This document shows, piece by piece, positions 23,783-32,528 of a stretch of 64,000 bases of DNA. The notes below the pieces were generated by a model. That model searched no databases. It worked only from the letters and a program-made list of their open reading frames with translations, and was not told where the DNA came from. The translations under genes and the position numbers were made by a program. The stretch's first letter is position 1; every line of letters begins with the position of its first letter. Origin of the DNA: Prorocentrum cordatum (Eukaryota > Sar > Dinophyceae > Prorocentrales > Prorocentraceae); the NCBI GenBank assembly GCA_963575745.1, contig CAUYUJ010013880.1, positions 112,001 to 176,000 on the forward strand, in the 5' to 3' direction.

Positions 23783-24982
23783 CCGCCGGCCCCCTTGTGG
23801 GGCCACCAGGCTGTAGGCGCGGGATTCGCAGTTTCCTGTACCAGTTGTAGCTTGTAGTTTCCAGTGTTACAGTTCTGCTTCTTGCTGGTTACTGTAACTA
23901 GTTGATTGACCGCGCGAGGGGTATTTAGCACCTCCTGGGCGCGTTGTCTGAATTGCTGGGGGGGCTCGAAATCGACACCCCTCACAGATCGGCGGGGTCA
24001 GGGTCCAAAAACACATTGCCACATTTCTGAAATTCGGTGCCACCCCTCACGCAGATCCGCGGGGTCAGGGTCCAAAAACACAAGGGATTTGCCACATTTC
24101 TGAAATTCGGTGCCACCCCTCACGCAGATCCGCGGGGTCAGGGTCCAAAAACACATGGGATTTGCCACATTTCTGAAATTCGGTGCCACCCCTCACGCAG
24201 ATCCGCGGGGTCAGGGTCCAAAAACACATGGGATTTGCCACATTTCTGAAATTCGGTGCCACCCCTCACGCAGATCCGCGGGGTCAGGGTCCAAAAACAC
24301 ATGGGATTTGCCACATTTCTGAAATTCGGTGCCACCCCTCACGCAGATCCGCGGGGTCAGGGTCCAAAAACACATGGGATTTGCCACATTTCTGAAATTC
24401 GGTGCCACCCCTCACGCAGATCCGCGGGGTCAGGGTCCAAAAACACATGGGATTTGCCACATTTCTGAAATTCGGTGCCACCCCTCACGCAGATCCGCGG
24501 GGTCAGGGTCCAAAAACACATGGGATTTGCCACATTTCTGAAATTCGGTGCCACCCCTCACGCAGATCCGCGGGGTCAGGGTCCAAAAACACATGGGATT
24601 TGCCACATTTCTGAAATTCGGTGCCACCCCTTACGCAGATCCGCGGGGTCAGGGTCCAAAAACACAGGGATTTGCCACATTTCTGAAATTCGGTGCCACC
24701 CTTCACGCACATCCATCGCAAGGCGTGGTAACCCAAACTGCGAGAACTCCCTCGGCCCTTTAATCGCAAGGTGTGGTAACCAAGCCCGTAAACCATACAC
24801 GTCTTACCAATCGCCAGGTGTGGTAACCCCTCTTGTGATCAGTTGGTTTTGCTGATTGCGAATCGGCTTCGCATGAAGTTTCGATACTGCTTCACGACAG
24901 CGCCAAGGCCTCATGACTTAGCTCTTCCATGGCCCATTCTCCGAGAGAGGGGGCCGGGGGCAGGGGGCGAAGCCCTTACGGA
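23783..24982 (+). mobile_element. 73-bp-repeat element, long copy
   Basis: About 1.2 kb. Left part: CCGCCGGCCCCCTTGTGGGG hairpin, then about 190 bp ending GAAATCGACACCCCTCAC. Middle: about ten 73-bp tandem units. Right part: about 270 bp with three GGTGTGGTAAC-like words and a final GGGGGCGAAGCCCTTACGGA hairpin. The same flanks occur at 50206-50923 around only three units, and both copies start and stop at the same bases. It encodes no recognisable protein. A non-autonomous element using a replicative, end-hairpin mechanism (Helitron or Helentron type) is possible, but the ends do not match the standard TC...CTRR rule. Confidence 0.8.
23977..24712 (+). repeat. 73-bp tandem array, about 10 units
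   Basis: Exactly 73-bp spacing. Each unit contains GCCACATTTCTGAAATTCGG, CACCCCTCACGCAGATCCGC and GGGGTCAGGGTCCAAAAACA. Units are nearly identical except for the first (missing about 6 bp after AACACA) and last. Differences sit at one spot: ACAAGGG, ACATGGG or ACAGGG. Uninterrupted tandem units without spacers exclude a CRISPR. Confidence 0.97.
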
Positions 24983-26095
24983 TAATTAATTACTGTTTGA
25001 TTCATTCATGTACTCATTCATCTGTCCTCGCTCCCTGATGAAGAAATATAGTTGGAACTTTCGACGCGGACCCCGAAGCGGCCCCACTCTCACCTCCGCG
25101 CGCGGGGTCTGTGTCCTATTCTAAGGCCCCTGGCTCCGAGGACATGCCCGCCCGATTCCACAAAGGCAAAAAAAACAAGGGGCGGGGCTTTCGCGGCCTC
25201 CACACTTGGGGGCTCCCCGCGCGTGCTTTAACCATGCTCGGATCTATGTCATCCGCGTGCAGCGCCAACTTTCTTGCGCGATTCTGGTGCGTGGCGCGGG
25301 CAAGCCGAGATGGGCCTGCGGCGAAGCAGTGGCCGCGCCAATCAAAGCGGCTGCCAAGAGCAAGGGCGGGCGATGCCGTGCGCGTTGGAACGTGGCGGGA
25401 GGCTAGATAATTTGGTGCGAGAATCTTGGTGCATCTCCTGCACATTCAGGGCGAGTCGGAGATTCCCCGCCCGTTCTGTAACGTGAGTGGAATATCTGTC
25501 AGTCGCGCGTGGCACCAAGCACGCTTGCGCGATGCTGGCATGCAATGCAGGCAAGCCGAAATGGGGGGCTACAGTCAATCAAGCACCGTGCCAAACATAG
25601 TGGTGCCTGAGCGCGCAAGTCAGGGCTGGGATCAAATCGGCGGCGGGGAACGCGCGAATTGAACGCATCAGGGTCCGATCAAAGAAGCGGCGACAAAGGC
25701 GCTGCCCACCTGGATGCACCCGCAGTATTGGGTCATTGCATCGCGGGCGCCTGGCCATCTACTGAGCTGGATAGCAGCGGGCACCTTCCATGCGTGGGGT
25801 GAACAACGAAACCGCGCGCAGTTGCCTGCAGACCACAACCGCCGTAATTAGCAGACACCAGAAGCAACGTGTTGCCCCCATGGGCGAGGGCCACCTGCTT
25901 TGGGGGGAGTGGGTGGGGCCGGCCGGATACAGGCTGCGTCGAATTGCATCGCCGAAGCACTCTGCCACGGCGCGGCGGCGAGGCATCCTGGGCACTCCTG
26001 ACTTCTGAGCGCTCCGATGGTACGGTCGAGCACAGCGGGCCCCACGGGTCACCCTGGAGCCCCTGGAGGATGTCAACGCGGAAAAACTTGAAGAG
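24983..26095. other. Non-repetitive stretch without a recognised gene
   Basis: A loose internal similarity links 25260-25400 and 25510-25640 (CTTGCGCGAT followed by GGCAAGCCGARATGGG), suggesting an old tandem duplication of about 230 bp. No clear coding frame or RNA gene was seen. Confidence 0.35.
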
Positions 26096-26103
26096 GGGAG
26101 GCA

Positions 26104-26232
26104 ATGAGGAGGAGGAGGAGGAGGAGGAGGAGGAGGAGGAGGAGGAGGAGGAGGAGGAGAATGGGGAGGGGCTGGGAAGAAGGAAAGCGGCATAGGGGTG
26201 TGGGGGGGAGGAGGAGGAGGAGGAGGAGGATA
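26104..26232. repeat. (GGA)n microsatellite
   Basis: Two GGA runs (26104-26160 and 26204-26230) separated by a short GGGGAGGGGCTGGG-type stretch. Confidence 0.95.
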
Positions 26233-26670
26233 ACACAGGACAGCAGTGGTCATTCCAGGATGCAATCGATGTATTCTCAGTCGGTCCCCTGGCCGTGGCT
26301 TGGCGGGGGCTCCCGTTGCTGCTGTGGAAATCCCGCCGATGCTGCCCTTACGCCCTTGACGTCTCTGCGACATACCCTGTGTACTCCGTGCTTGCTCACA
26401 GAAAGCATGGAAAGCGTCCTCGACCACATTGCCCAGGAGACCCACAGCGCGACTGTGGACACCCACAGCTTGAAGAACCTCCTTCGGCCATCTGTTCTGT
26501 GCTGTGTGCACAACATGTTTTTCGTTCAAGAGGCTACAACCAATGAGACAAACGCCCAAACTATGTGATTGCTCTGCGCTCGTCACGCGCTCCACACGCA
26601 TACCTATGTAGATGTACGCATGTCTAAATCGATGTACAACATGTGTATCAGTATCTATATATGTGTGTGT

Positions 26671-26672
26671 GC

Positions 26673-26705
<33 letters not shown>

Positions 26706-26708
26706 CGC
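26671..26708. repeat. (GA)n microsatellite
   Basis: About 18 GA units. Confidence 0.95.
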
Positions 26709-26869
26709 TTCAATACAATTGAAGAGAATTCGGATGCATAAGAAGGAAGGAACCAATACATTCGACTGACCAGTGTGAAACCTGAACCTGGAGCCGGCAG
26801 GCAACCCTGCCGCAGGACATTCACACCCTTCTTCAATTCATTGGGCGATGCGTGCCGCTTCGGATCGGC

Positions 26870-27110
26870 GTGGGCCCAGACCCCCGGAGCCGCCAGAGAG
26901 CCCCCAAGTGGCCCCAAAGCTTGTGAGAAGGCCCGCAAAAAGTGGCGCCGGTCGAAGAGGGCCCCGAATCGACCCAAGAGGGCCCGAAGACGGCCCAAGA
27001 TGCTCCCAAGACGGCTCCCGAGACCCCCGACAGTCCCAGGAGGATCCCCCCAGAGGGCCCGACACGAGCCCCAAGCCATTGGTTCCCCTGGCGCTTTCGA
27101 AGCATTCTGA
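26870..27110 (+). repeat. CCCAAGA-type degenerate block
   Basis: Words such as GGCCCGAAGACGGCCCAAGA and CCCCAAGC repeat degenerately, followed by an AT-richer island (GCGCTTTCGAAGCATTCTGA). Same family as 21735-22420. Confidence 0.6.
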
Positions 27111-27878
27111 ACTACCTGCGCTTACGAGCTTCGGGGCGACGGCTCAAGATACTTTAGTAGTGGAAACAATTGGTTTTCAACATGTTTCGTCTTTAGAAGC
27201 TCTGCGTGGCGACGCCCCCGTCGCCACGCGTGCCCTCTGCGTGCCTGCGGGGGCGCCGCCACGTAGGAGTACTGGAGACCGAGCATTTGGGGCGTCGCTA
27301 CGCACGCCCTCTGCGTGGCTGCGACCATTTGTTAAAACCCTAAAACCAATTCAATTCACTAATGAAGTGCCCCCAGGAGCGCCTGGTCCCAGAGGAGGCC
27401 CCGGGGAGGCGCCAGGACCCAGGGGGCTCAAGACCCCCCCGGCCTCGGGGCCGCCGCAGGGCTCCCCAGGGCGGCCGCCGAAGGCCGCGAGCCGGCCCCG
27501 CGAATGCGGGATGGCGATTCGTAAAAAAATGGGAGGGAGCGATTCAAATCATAGTGTTCTGCTATTTCTGCATACAGTGGAGACGCATGCCAAGAAGCAC
27601 CCTGCTTGCGTCCAGGGTGCCCTGGGTTTCTCGGGCTTCTTTGTTTTTGCAAAGGAAGTCGCGACGTTCCCACACCAAAAATCGGTGGACGTCCTGGAGC
27701 CTCAGGGTTGGGTTTCTTGTGGAAGTTTCTTTTGGTCGGACCCTTACTGTAATTTTCTGACTGGAGGAGAACGGTACAAAAAAAAATCCAGCCCGCGGCC
27801 GGTTTTTTCTCTAATCGTCATCCCGGGCGCCGCCGCGGGAACACGTCCCCCGGTCATTTAATCATCGTCATCCTCCAG
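27111..27878. other. Intervening sequence, no recognised gene
   Basis: Contains a short repeated word (CGCACGCCCTCTGCGTGGCTGC-like, about 27220 and 27300). A plus frame stays open from 26848 to 27861 (337 codons). Its last 110 residues (HSVLLFLHTVETHAKKHPAC and WVSCGSFFWSDPYCNFLTGG) are not low-complexity but match nothing recognised. The first part runs through a repeat block, so it is not called as a gene. Confidence 0.25.
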
Positions 27879-28600
27879 TACGTCCGAGGGAGCCCCGAGC
27901 CTGCTCAAGGCGGCCCCAAGACGGCACAGCGTGCTCTCAAGCTGTCAAGACGCCCCACGGCGCCCCCAGAGGGCCCCAAGAAGTCGATGGCCTGAAGAGC
28001 TCGCAACCAGTCGCGCTTTGTAAGTTTCGGGGCCCCCGAGACGGCCCACGAGGCACTCAAGATCGCCCCAAGACGGCCCAAGAGGCTCCCAAGAGGACCC
28101 CAAGACGGCCCTGGCTCGTGCCCCTTGGCCGCCAGAGAGTTCCCAAACAGTCCCAGAGGGTCCCAAGGTTCAGGAGGGCCCGGGCGTGCCCAAGAGTCTT
28201 GAGGGCTCCAAGTCGGCCCAAGAGAGGCCCTCAAGAACATCCAAAAGACCGCCAAGGCCCAAGACGCCCAGAAGAGCCCCAAGAGGACCCACGAGAGGGC
28301 GTGACGAGCAACAAATCATCGACGTTCGGTTGGTCTCTGCTGCATTTGACATTTTCGCGCTTTCGAGCTTCGCTGCCCCCTGGACGGCCAAAGAGGCCCT
28401 GACGATCGACCCGATATGGCCCAAGACGCTCCCGCGGGGGCACAATGCGGCCGAAGAGGGCATCAGGGCGGCCCAAGAGGCCTCCAAGACGGCCTAGGAA
28501 GACCGCCCCCGAAGAGCCCCGAACTGCCGCCACGCAGCTTCCAAAAAGGCCCCCGAGACGAACCCAGGAGGTCCCAACAGCCTCCGCAAGAGGCCTCCAA
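27879..28600 (+). repeat. CCCAAGA-type degenerate block
   Basis: CAAGACGGCCC, CCCAAGAGG and AGGCCCTCAAGA words, with an AT-richer island at about 28310-28370 (ATCGACGTTCGGTTGGTC, TTTTCGCGCTTTCGAGCTTC). Confidence 0.65.
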
Positions 28601-28742
28601 GATGCGTGTCTTCGTGCGCGTATTGCCGTGCTGCGCCTCACGCCACTCCGTGAAAATTCAACGCGCGGGCTCGAACTAGCACGCTAGTGTTAGCACGCTA
28701 GCACGCTAACACACACACACACACACGTATGTCGGAGTGGAA

Positions 28743-28801
28743 CGGAGGAGGAGGAGGAGGAGGAGGAGGAGGAGGAGGAGGAGGAGGAGGAGGAGGAGGA
28801 G
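28743..28801. repeat. (GGA)n microsatellite
   Basis: About 20 GGA units, close upstream of the LINE; a second GGA tract lies just past its 3-prime end. Confidence 0.95.
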
Positions 28802-28840
28802 GCTCCTGAACTTCCAACCTCGCTCGAGCAGTTGAGGCGT

Positions 28841-28888
28841 GGGAAAAAAAAAGAAAAAAAAAAGAAAGAAAAAAAAAAGAGAAAACCT
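28841..28888. repeat. A-rich tract
   Basis: Runs of 8-10 A broken by single G. It could be slipped poly(A) from an earlier retro-insertion or a simple repeat. Confidence 0.85.
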
Positions 28889-28963
28889 TGAGACTCACTG
28901 GCCTGGGGTTCGCGACCCCAAGCAGCGTTCACTCACGATTACCCTCTCCCGTCGGCCGCCGCG

Positions 28964-30151
28964 ATGGGGAAGCAGCAGCAGCAGAAAGGATTCCAGATAT
29001 GCCCTCATGCGTCTTGTGGCTATCGCTGGAATTGGCGTAAGCATTCTCAGTGTTGGCAGTGTGGAGGAGCATTGTGTCCCGCAGCCAATGATTGGCCCAA
29101 ACCAGCTTCGGGCGCCTGGGCCTACGGCCCACCCTCGCAGCCTGCAGCAGCAGCAGGCGGCGGCAGTCCCTTCGTGCAGGGCATGGGCATCGCGAACAAC
29201 GGGGTGGCGCCAGGCAACTGGCATCGTGGCGGGGCTCCAGGAGGCACTGCCCTTCCAGCTTCGTCGCCCTTCGCGCCCACCACTCAGCAGCTACTGGAAG
29301 CCCTTCGTCGACGGCATCCAGAGGCAGGAGCAGAACTACAGGCCCTTGAGGCTAAGGCGGCGCCACCTGAGAAGGCCGCAGAGAAGCCCAAGCTACGCCC
29401 AGAACTTCAGCGAGAGCACGACCTCAATCAAGCAGGAGTGCAAGCTCGCAAGGCGTCCGAAGCACTTGACCGAGCAGTTCGATATGAAGCAGAATGTCGA
29501 GACTACTTGGCCCAAGCCACCAGAGACATGGAAGAGAAAGCGAAGGTTGCAGCAGAAACGGCAGCCAAACATCAACAGCTACTCCAAGCTAACGTGGACC
29601 CGAAGGTGCTCCAGTCTGTGTCGGCCCCGATCAACCTCTCCCAGTTGCTCAGCGCGAAGGAAGAGTCGGAGCTGCAGGAGGTTCTCAAGTTCGAGGATGG
29701 AGCGTGCTTTGACACCAGCGACTTGGAGTTATCGGAAGAAGAACTTCGACAATGGAAAGAACACAAAGAAGCTCTGGCAAAAGAAGTCTCAAAACTCATC
29801 ATCACGGCGGTGGGTCCATCGGCAAAGTCTTTGCTGGAGCGGAAAGAACAATTCGAAGCTTACAAAGCAAGAATGGCAGGTAAACGGCGGCGAACTGGTG
29901 AAGCAGGTGCAGCCCGTGCAGGCGGCGGTGAGGGCATGGCGGAAGCCCCCGCCCAGGAGACATCGGCGGCAGCAGCGTCCCAGGCATCGGCGGCGCGTGA
30001 CGGCGGCGGCGGAACTACGGCATCGGCGGGGGCGGCGGACTCGAAGGCGGCTTCTGAAGCAGCTAAACCCGCAGTCTCTGAGGACCAGGTGCAAAAGATC
30101 TTGGAAGCAGCCAAAGCCAAGTTCGAGCAAGAGAAGCAGCAGCAGCTTTAG
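28964..30151 (+). CDS. LINE ORF1 protein (zinc finger, coiled coil)
   Basis: 395 residues, intact. Residues 13-33 form a C-x4-C-x11-C-x2-C zinc motif rich in Trp (CPHASCGYRWNWRKHSQCWQ then CG), similar in outline to RanBP2 or ribbon-type fingers. Residues about 110-300 are charged and heptad-like (ELQREHDLNQAGVQARKASE; CRDYLAQATRDMEEKAKVAA), predicted coiled coil. A Gly/Ala-rich stretch (about 310-365) and a final helix ending KFEQEKQQQL follow. In other LINEs such a protein binds the element RNA and chaperones it into a ribonucleoprotein; that role is inferred. The ATG at 28964 is preferred because the zinc motif starts 12 codons later. It ends just upstream of the ORF2 endonuclease homology. 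Confidence 0.8.
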   Translation: MGKQQQQKGFQICPHASCGYRWNWRKHSQCWQCGGALCPAANDWPKPASGAWAYGPPSQPAAAAGGGSPFVQGMGIANNGVAPGNWHRGGAPGGTALPASSPFAPTTQQLLEALRRRHPEAGAELQALEAKAAPPEKAAEKPKLRPELQREHDLNQAGVQARKASEALDRAVRYEAECRDYLAQATRDMEEKAKVAAETAAKHQQLLQANVDPKVLQSVSAPINLSQLLSAKEESELQEVLKFEDGACFDTSDLELSEEELRQWKEHKEALAKEVSKLIITAVGPSAKSLLERKEQFEAYKARMAGKRRRTGEAGAARAGGGEGMAEAPAQETSAAAASQASAARDGGGGTTASAGAADSKAASEAAKPAVSEDQVQKILEAAKAKFEQEKQQQL

Positions 30152-30640
30152 CAGCCGTGGACATCGTCGGCGGCAGAAACCAGATGCACCAGATGCTCAG
30201 CAACGTGGCGGCGCTGAGCATTTTTCTTTTTACTTCGCCAACTATACGAAGCGAGCACGATGTTATTTAGCAGCAGAACATATGCAAGATGTCCTGTTCC
30301 ATATGGGTGCCGAAACTCATCTTCGTGGCGGATCCCTTCTCCAGGAACAGAAAAAGCTCAAAACAGCGGGGTGGTTTCCACCTCCTCGCCTGCGGTCCCG
30401 AGGCCACGGAAGGCGCACTGGGGCACGGAGGAGTCTGGGTCCTAGCTAGGACCAGGCAACTTCCCAGATGTGCAGTATGCACCCCATGCAAACTCATCTT
30501 CGTGGCGGATCCCTTCTCCAGGAACAGAAAAAGCTCAGCGGGGTGGTTATCCACCTCCTCGCCTGCGGTCCCGACGGCCACGGAAGGCGCACTGGGCACG
30601 GAGGAGTCTGGGTCCTAGCTAGGACCACCATCCATTCCCA
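30152..30640 (+). pseudogene. Start of ORF2 endonuclease, disrupted by a tandem duplication
   Basis: The frame from about 30150 reads FANYTKRARCYLAAEHMQDV then LFHMGAETHLRGG; AETHL matches the catalytic-Glu segment (ETH) of EEP endonucleases. A segment of about 145 bp (30316-30455) is repeated at 30487-30627 with the same CTCATCTTCGTGGCGGATCC start. Copy 1 runs into a TAG at 30447. Copy 2 stays open into the main ORF2 frame and carries GHGGVWVLART, the GGVxVLxR strand of EEP proteins. The two copies differ by several small indels, so neither has the whole original frame. Confidence 0.65.
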
Positions 30641-32528
30641 GGTGAGTTACCCATGCAGAGTAGGACCTGATGGGCAAGCTCAGTTTTTTGGCACCCAATG
30701 GGTAGGAAGGAATGTCAGGTTCAAGGGCCTGGAGATCACGTTTGTAGCAGTTTATTTGAATGACTCCGAGGGGGTTGTCGGCACCAACGGCCTCATTCTA
30801 GAAGAACTCGCAGGTTATCTACTCACCGTAGCTAAGCACTACATAGTAATGGCGGACTGGAACATGACCCCGAAGGACCTCTGGGACTCAGGATGGCCAT
30901 CTTTCGTCAGGGGCAGCATCGTCACGCCACCGGGAGAGTTTACCAATGCTGGAGGCTCTGGAAGGGTTCTGGACTTTGGAGTCGTCTCGGAGCACCTCAC
31001 TTCCCTGGTTACGCTGGCTCTGGACTTTCAGGGACCTTGGGCACCACACTTGGGAGTTTTTGGGAAGCTAGATCTGTCTCAGGAAGCTCTAGAAGGCCGT
31101 GTTATGGTGCCCGTCACGCCCATACTCAACCACGCGTTTGGACCAGATCTGCCGTGGGAGCATTTTCAGCAGGAAGCAGGTGCTGTCGAGGCACCACGAG
31201 ACTACTATGTGTGGGAGGAAGCTACCTCCGACAGCCTCAGCCGCATGTACGCCAACTTCTCCATGCAGGCAGAGGCCTTTTTGCTAAATAGCTCAGGACG
31301 GGAACCCAGCCCACGCAAGCGAGGGATGTGCCCAGAAGTAACTGTGAAAAATCTTACCGCTGTAAAACCGCCTGGACATTTTGGTAGATCTGAAGAGGTC
31401 TGTTTCTGGGGAGGTATTCGGTCGAGGTTCCAGGAGCTGTACATTTTGGCTGACAAAACTGGCACAAGTACGGTATCTACACAGCGCACATCCATAGTAC
31501 ATCAGCTTGGCATGTGGGGCAAGAGCACGCACACACCGCAATACATCACAGCAGTACCTGAATCAGCTAGGCTCGCAGGTGACAAGATCCTCGCAACTTT
31601 GACATCGCCTCCTTGTAGCAAGGAGGACATCCGCGAAGTTTTGAATGCAGCCAAGGAGGTCTTGGCTAAGGTATCCATCGCCGCAATGAAGGAGAAAAGC
31701 ATGGGTTTTCGGAAGTTTCTCAGCCAGAGTCTCAGTTCAGGGGCAAGTTGGGCACACAGGTTTTCCAGGACATGGCAGGTGGAGGAGCCCAGTTTAGCTG
31801 TCGAACGAGATGAGGGAGGAGCCGAAATCCTGAAACCCCTGGAGATGATGAAGGTGAAGGCGGACAGGTGGGCAAAGTTATGGGGAGGAGATGTAGGAGG
31901 ACCAAAACAACCTTTTCCTTTTTGGCTACGAAGTCTCCGAGACGCAGCGCGAGCTCAACAGGTTGAGCAACCTCTTCCAGAGCTCACGCTCCCAGACTTG
32001 CAGCAGAGTTTGCGATATTTCAAGTACCACGCAGGCCTTGGAGCAGACCCGTGGAACCCTAGGCAGTGGCTTATGCTTCCTGAAGTAGGACAGGAGCAGT
32101 TGCTTGAGTTTTTCGGCGAGGTTGAGGCGCAGTTGAGTTGGCCAGTACAGAGCTTAGTCAATGTCGTTGCCTTGACACCCAAGCCACCGCCAGGGGGAGA
32201 CCGACCAATTACTCTAACGCCAGGGCCATATCGAGTTTGGAGTGTTCTAAGAAAGCAAGCTGTTCAAACTTGGGAGCGTAGCAAAACAGGTTTTTGGGAC
32301 GCAGCAGTGAAAGGTAGCAGCCCACTTCGAGCAGCAGTGCTAAGACAATTTCAAGCAGAAGCATGTGGCATATTAAATATTAGTTGGGTTCAGCTTCTTT
32401 GGGACGCGGAGAAGTTTTATGACCTTATCCAGGGACAGATCTTAGCAGGCTTAGCAGTGGACTTGGACTACCCGTGCCCTTTTATCTCGCCATGTTGCAG
32501 CACATGGCGGACCGATGGATGGCAGTAG
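30468..32528 (+). CDS. LINE ORF2, part 1: EEP endonuclease and N-terminal RT
   Basis: 686 codons open. The start at 30468 is only the first available codon after a stop; the true protein began further upstream. EEP features: GGVWVLAR near residue 46, VMADWNMTP (catalytic Asp-x-Asn, Asp codon at 30855), LDFGVVSEHL, and PHLGV in place of the usual SDH. RT part: LTPKPPPGGDRPITLTPGPY (motif 2-like), FWDAAVKGSSPLRAAVL, then LLWDAEKFYDLIQG, which is motif A with its first catalytic Asp at 32403. The frame then runs 35 codons past the point where the other frame takes over and stops at 32526. The endonuclease would nick target DNA and the RT prime from the nick. Confidence 0.75.
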   Translation: MCSMHPMQTHLRGGSLLQEQKKLSGVVIHLLACGPDGHGRRTGHGGVWVLARTTIHSQVSYPCRVGPDGQAQFFGTQWVGRNVRFKGLEITFVAVYLNDSEGVVGTNGLILEELAGYLLTVAKHYIVMADWNMTPKDLWDSGWPSFVRGSIVTPPGEFTNAGGSGRVLDFGVVSEHLTSLVTLALDFQGPWAPHLGVFGKLDLSQEALEGRVMVPVTPILNHAFGPDLPWEHFQQEAGAVEAPRDYYVWEEATSDSLSRMYANFSMQAEAFLLNSSGREPSPRKRGMCPEVTVKNLTAVKPPGHFGRSEEVCFWGGIRSRFQELYILADKTGTSTVSTQRTSIVHQLGMWGKSTHTPQYITAVPESARLAGDKILATLTSPPCSKEDIREVLNAAKEVLAKVSIAAMKEKSMGFRKFLSQSLSSGASWAHRFSRTWQVEEPSLAVERDEGGAEILKPLEMMKVKADRWAKLWGGDVGGPKQPFPFWLRSLRDAARAQQVEQPLPELTLPDLQQSLRYFKYHAGLGADPWNPRQWLMLPEVGQEQLLEFFGEVEAQLSWPVQSLVNVVALTPKPPPGGDRPITLTPGPYRVWSVLRKQAVQTWERSKTGFWDAAVKGSSPLRAAVLRQFQAEACGILNISWVQLLWDAEKFYDLIQGQILAGLAVDLDYPCPFISPCCSTWRTDGWQ

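Noticed and set aside
24037-24627. Series of identical 65-70 residue open frames on both strands over the 73-bp array
   Set aside because: They repeat with the array, overlap each other on both strands, and exist only because the unit has few stops.
23977-24712. CRISPR-like regular repeats at 73-bp spacing
   Set aside because: Units are contiguous with no unique spacers, the setting is eukaryotic, and there are no cas genes. It is a tandem array inside a dispersed element.
28839-30449. 536-codon frame overlapping LINE ORF1 in another frame
   Set aside because: Composition is Arg/Ser/Lys-rich in the ORF1 part, as expected for a shadow frame. Only its last part (after about 30150) corresponds to the real ORF2 start.
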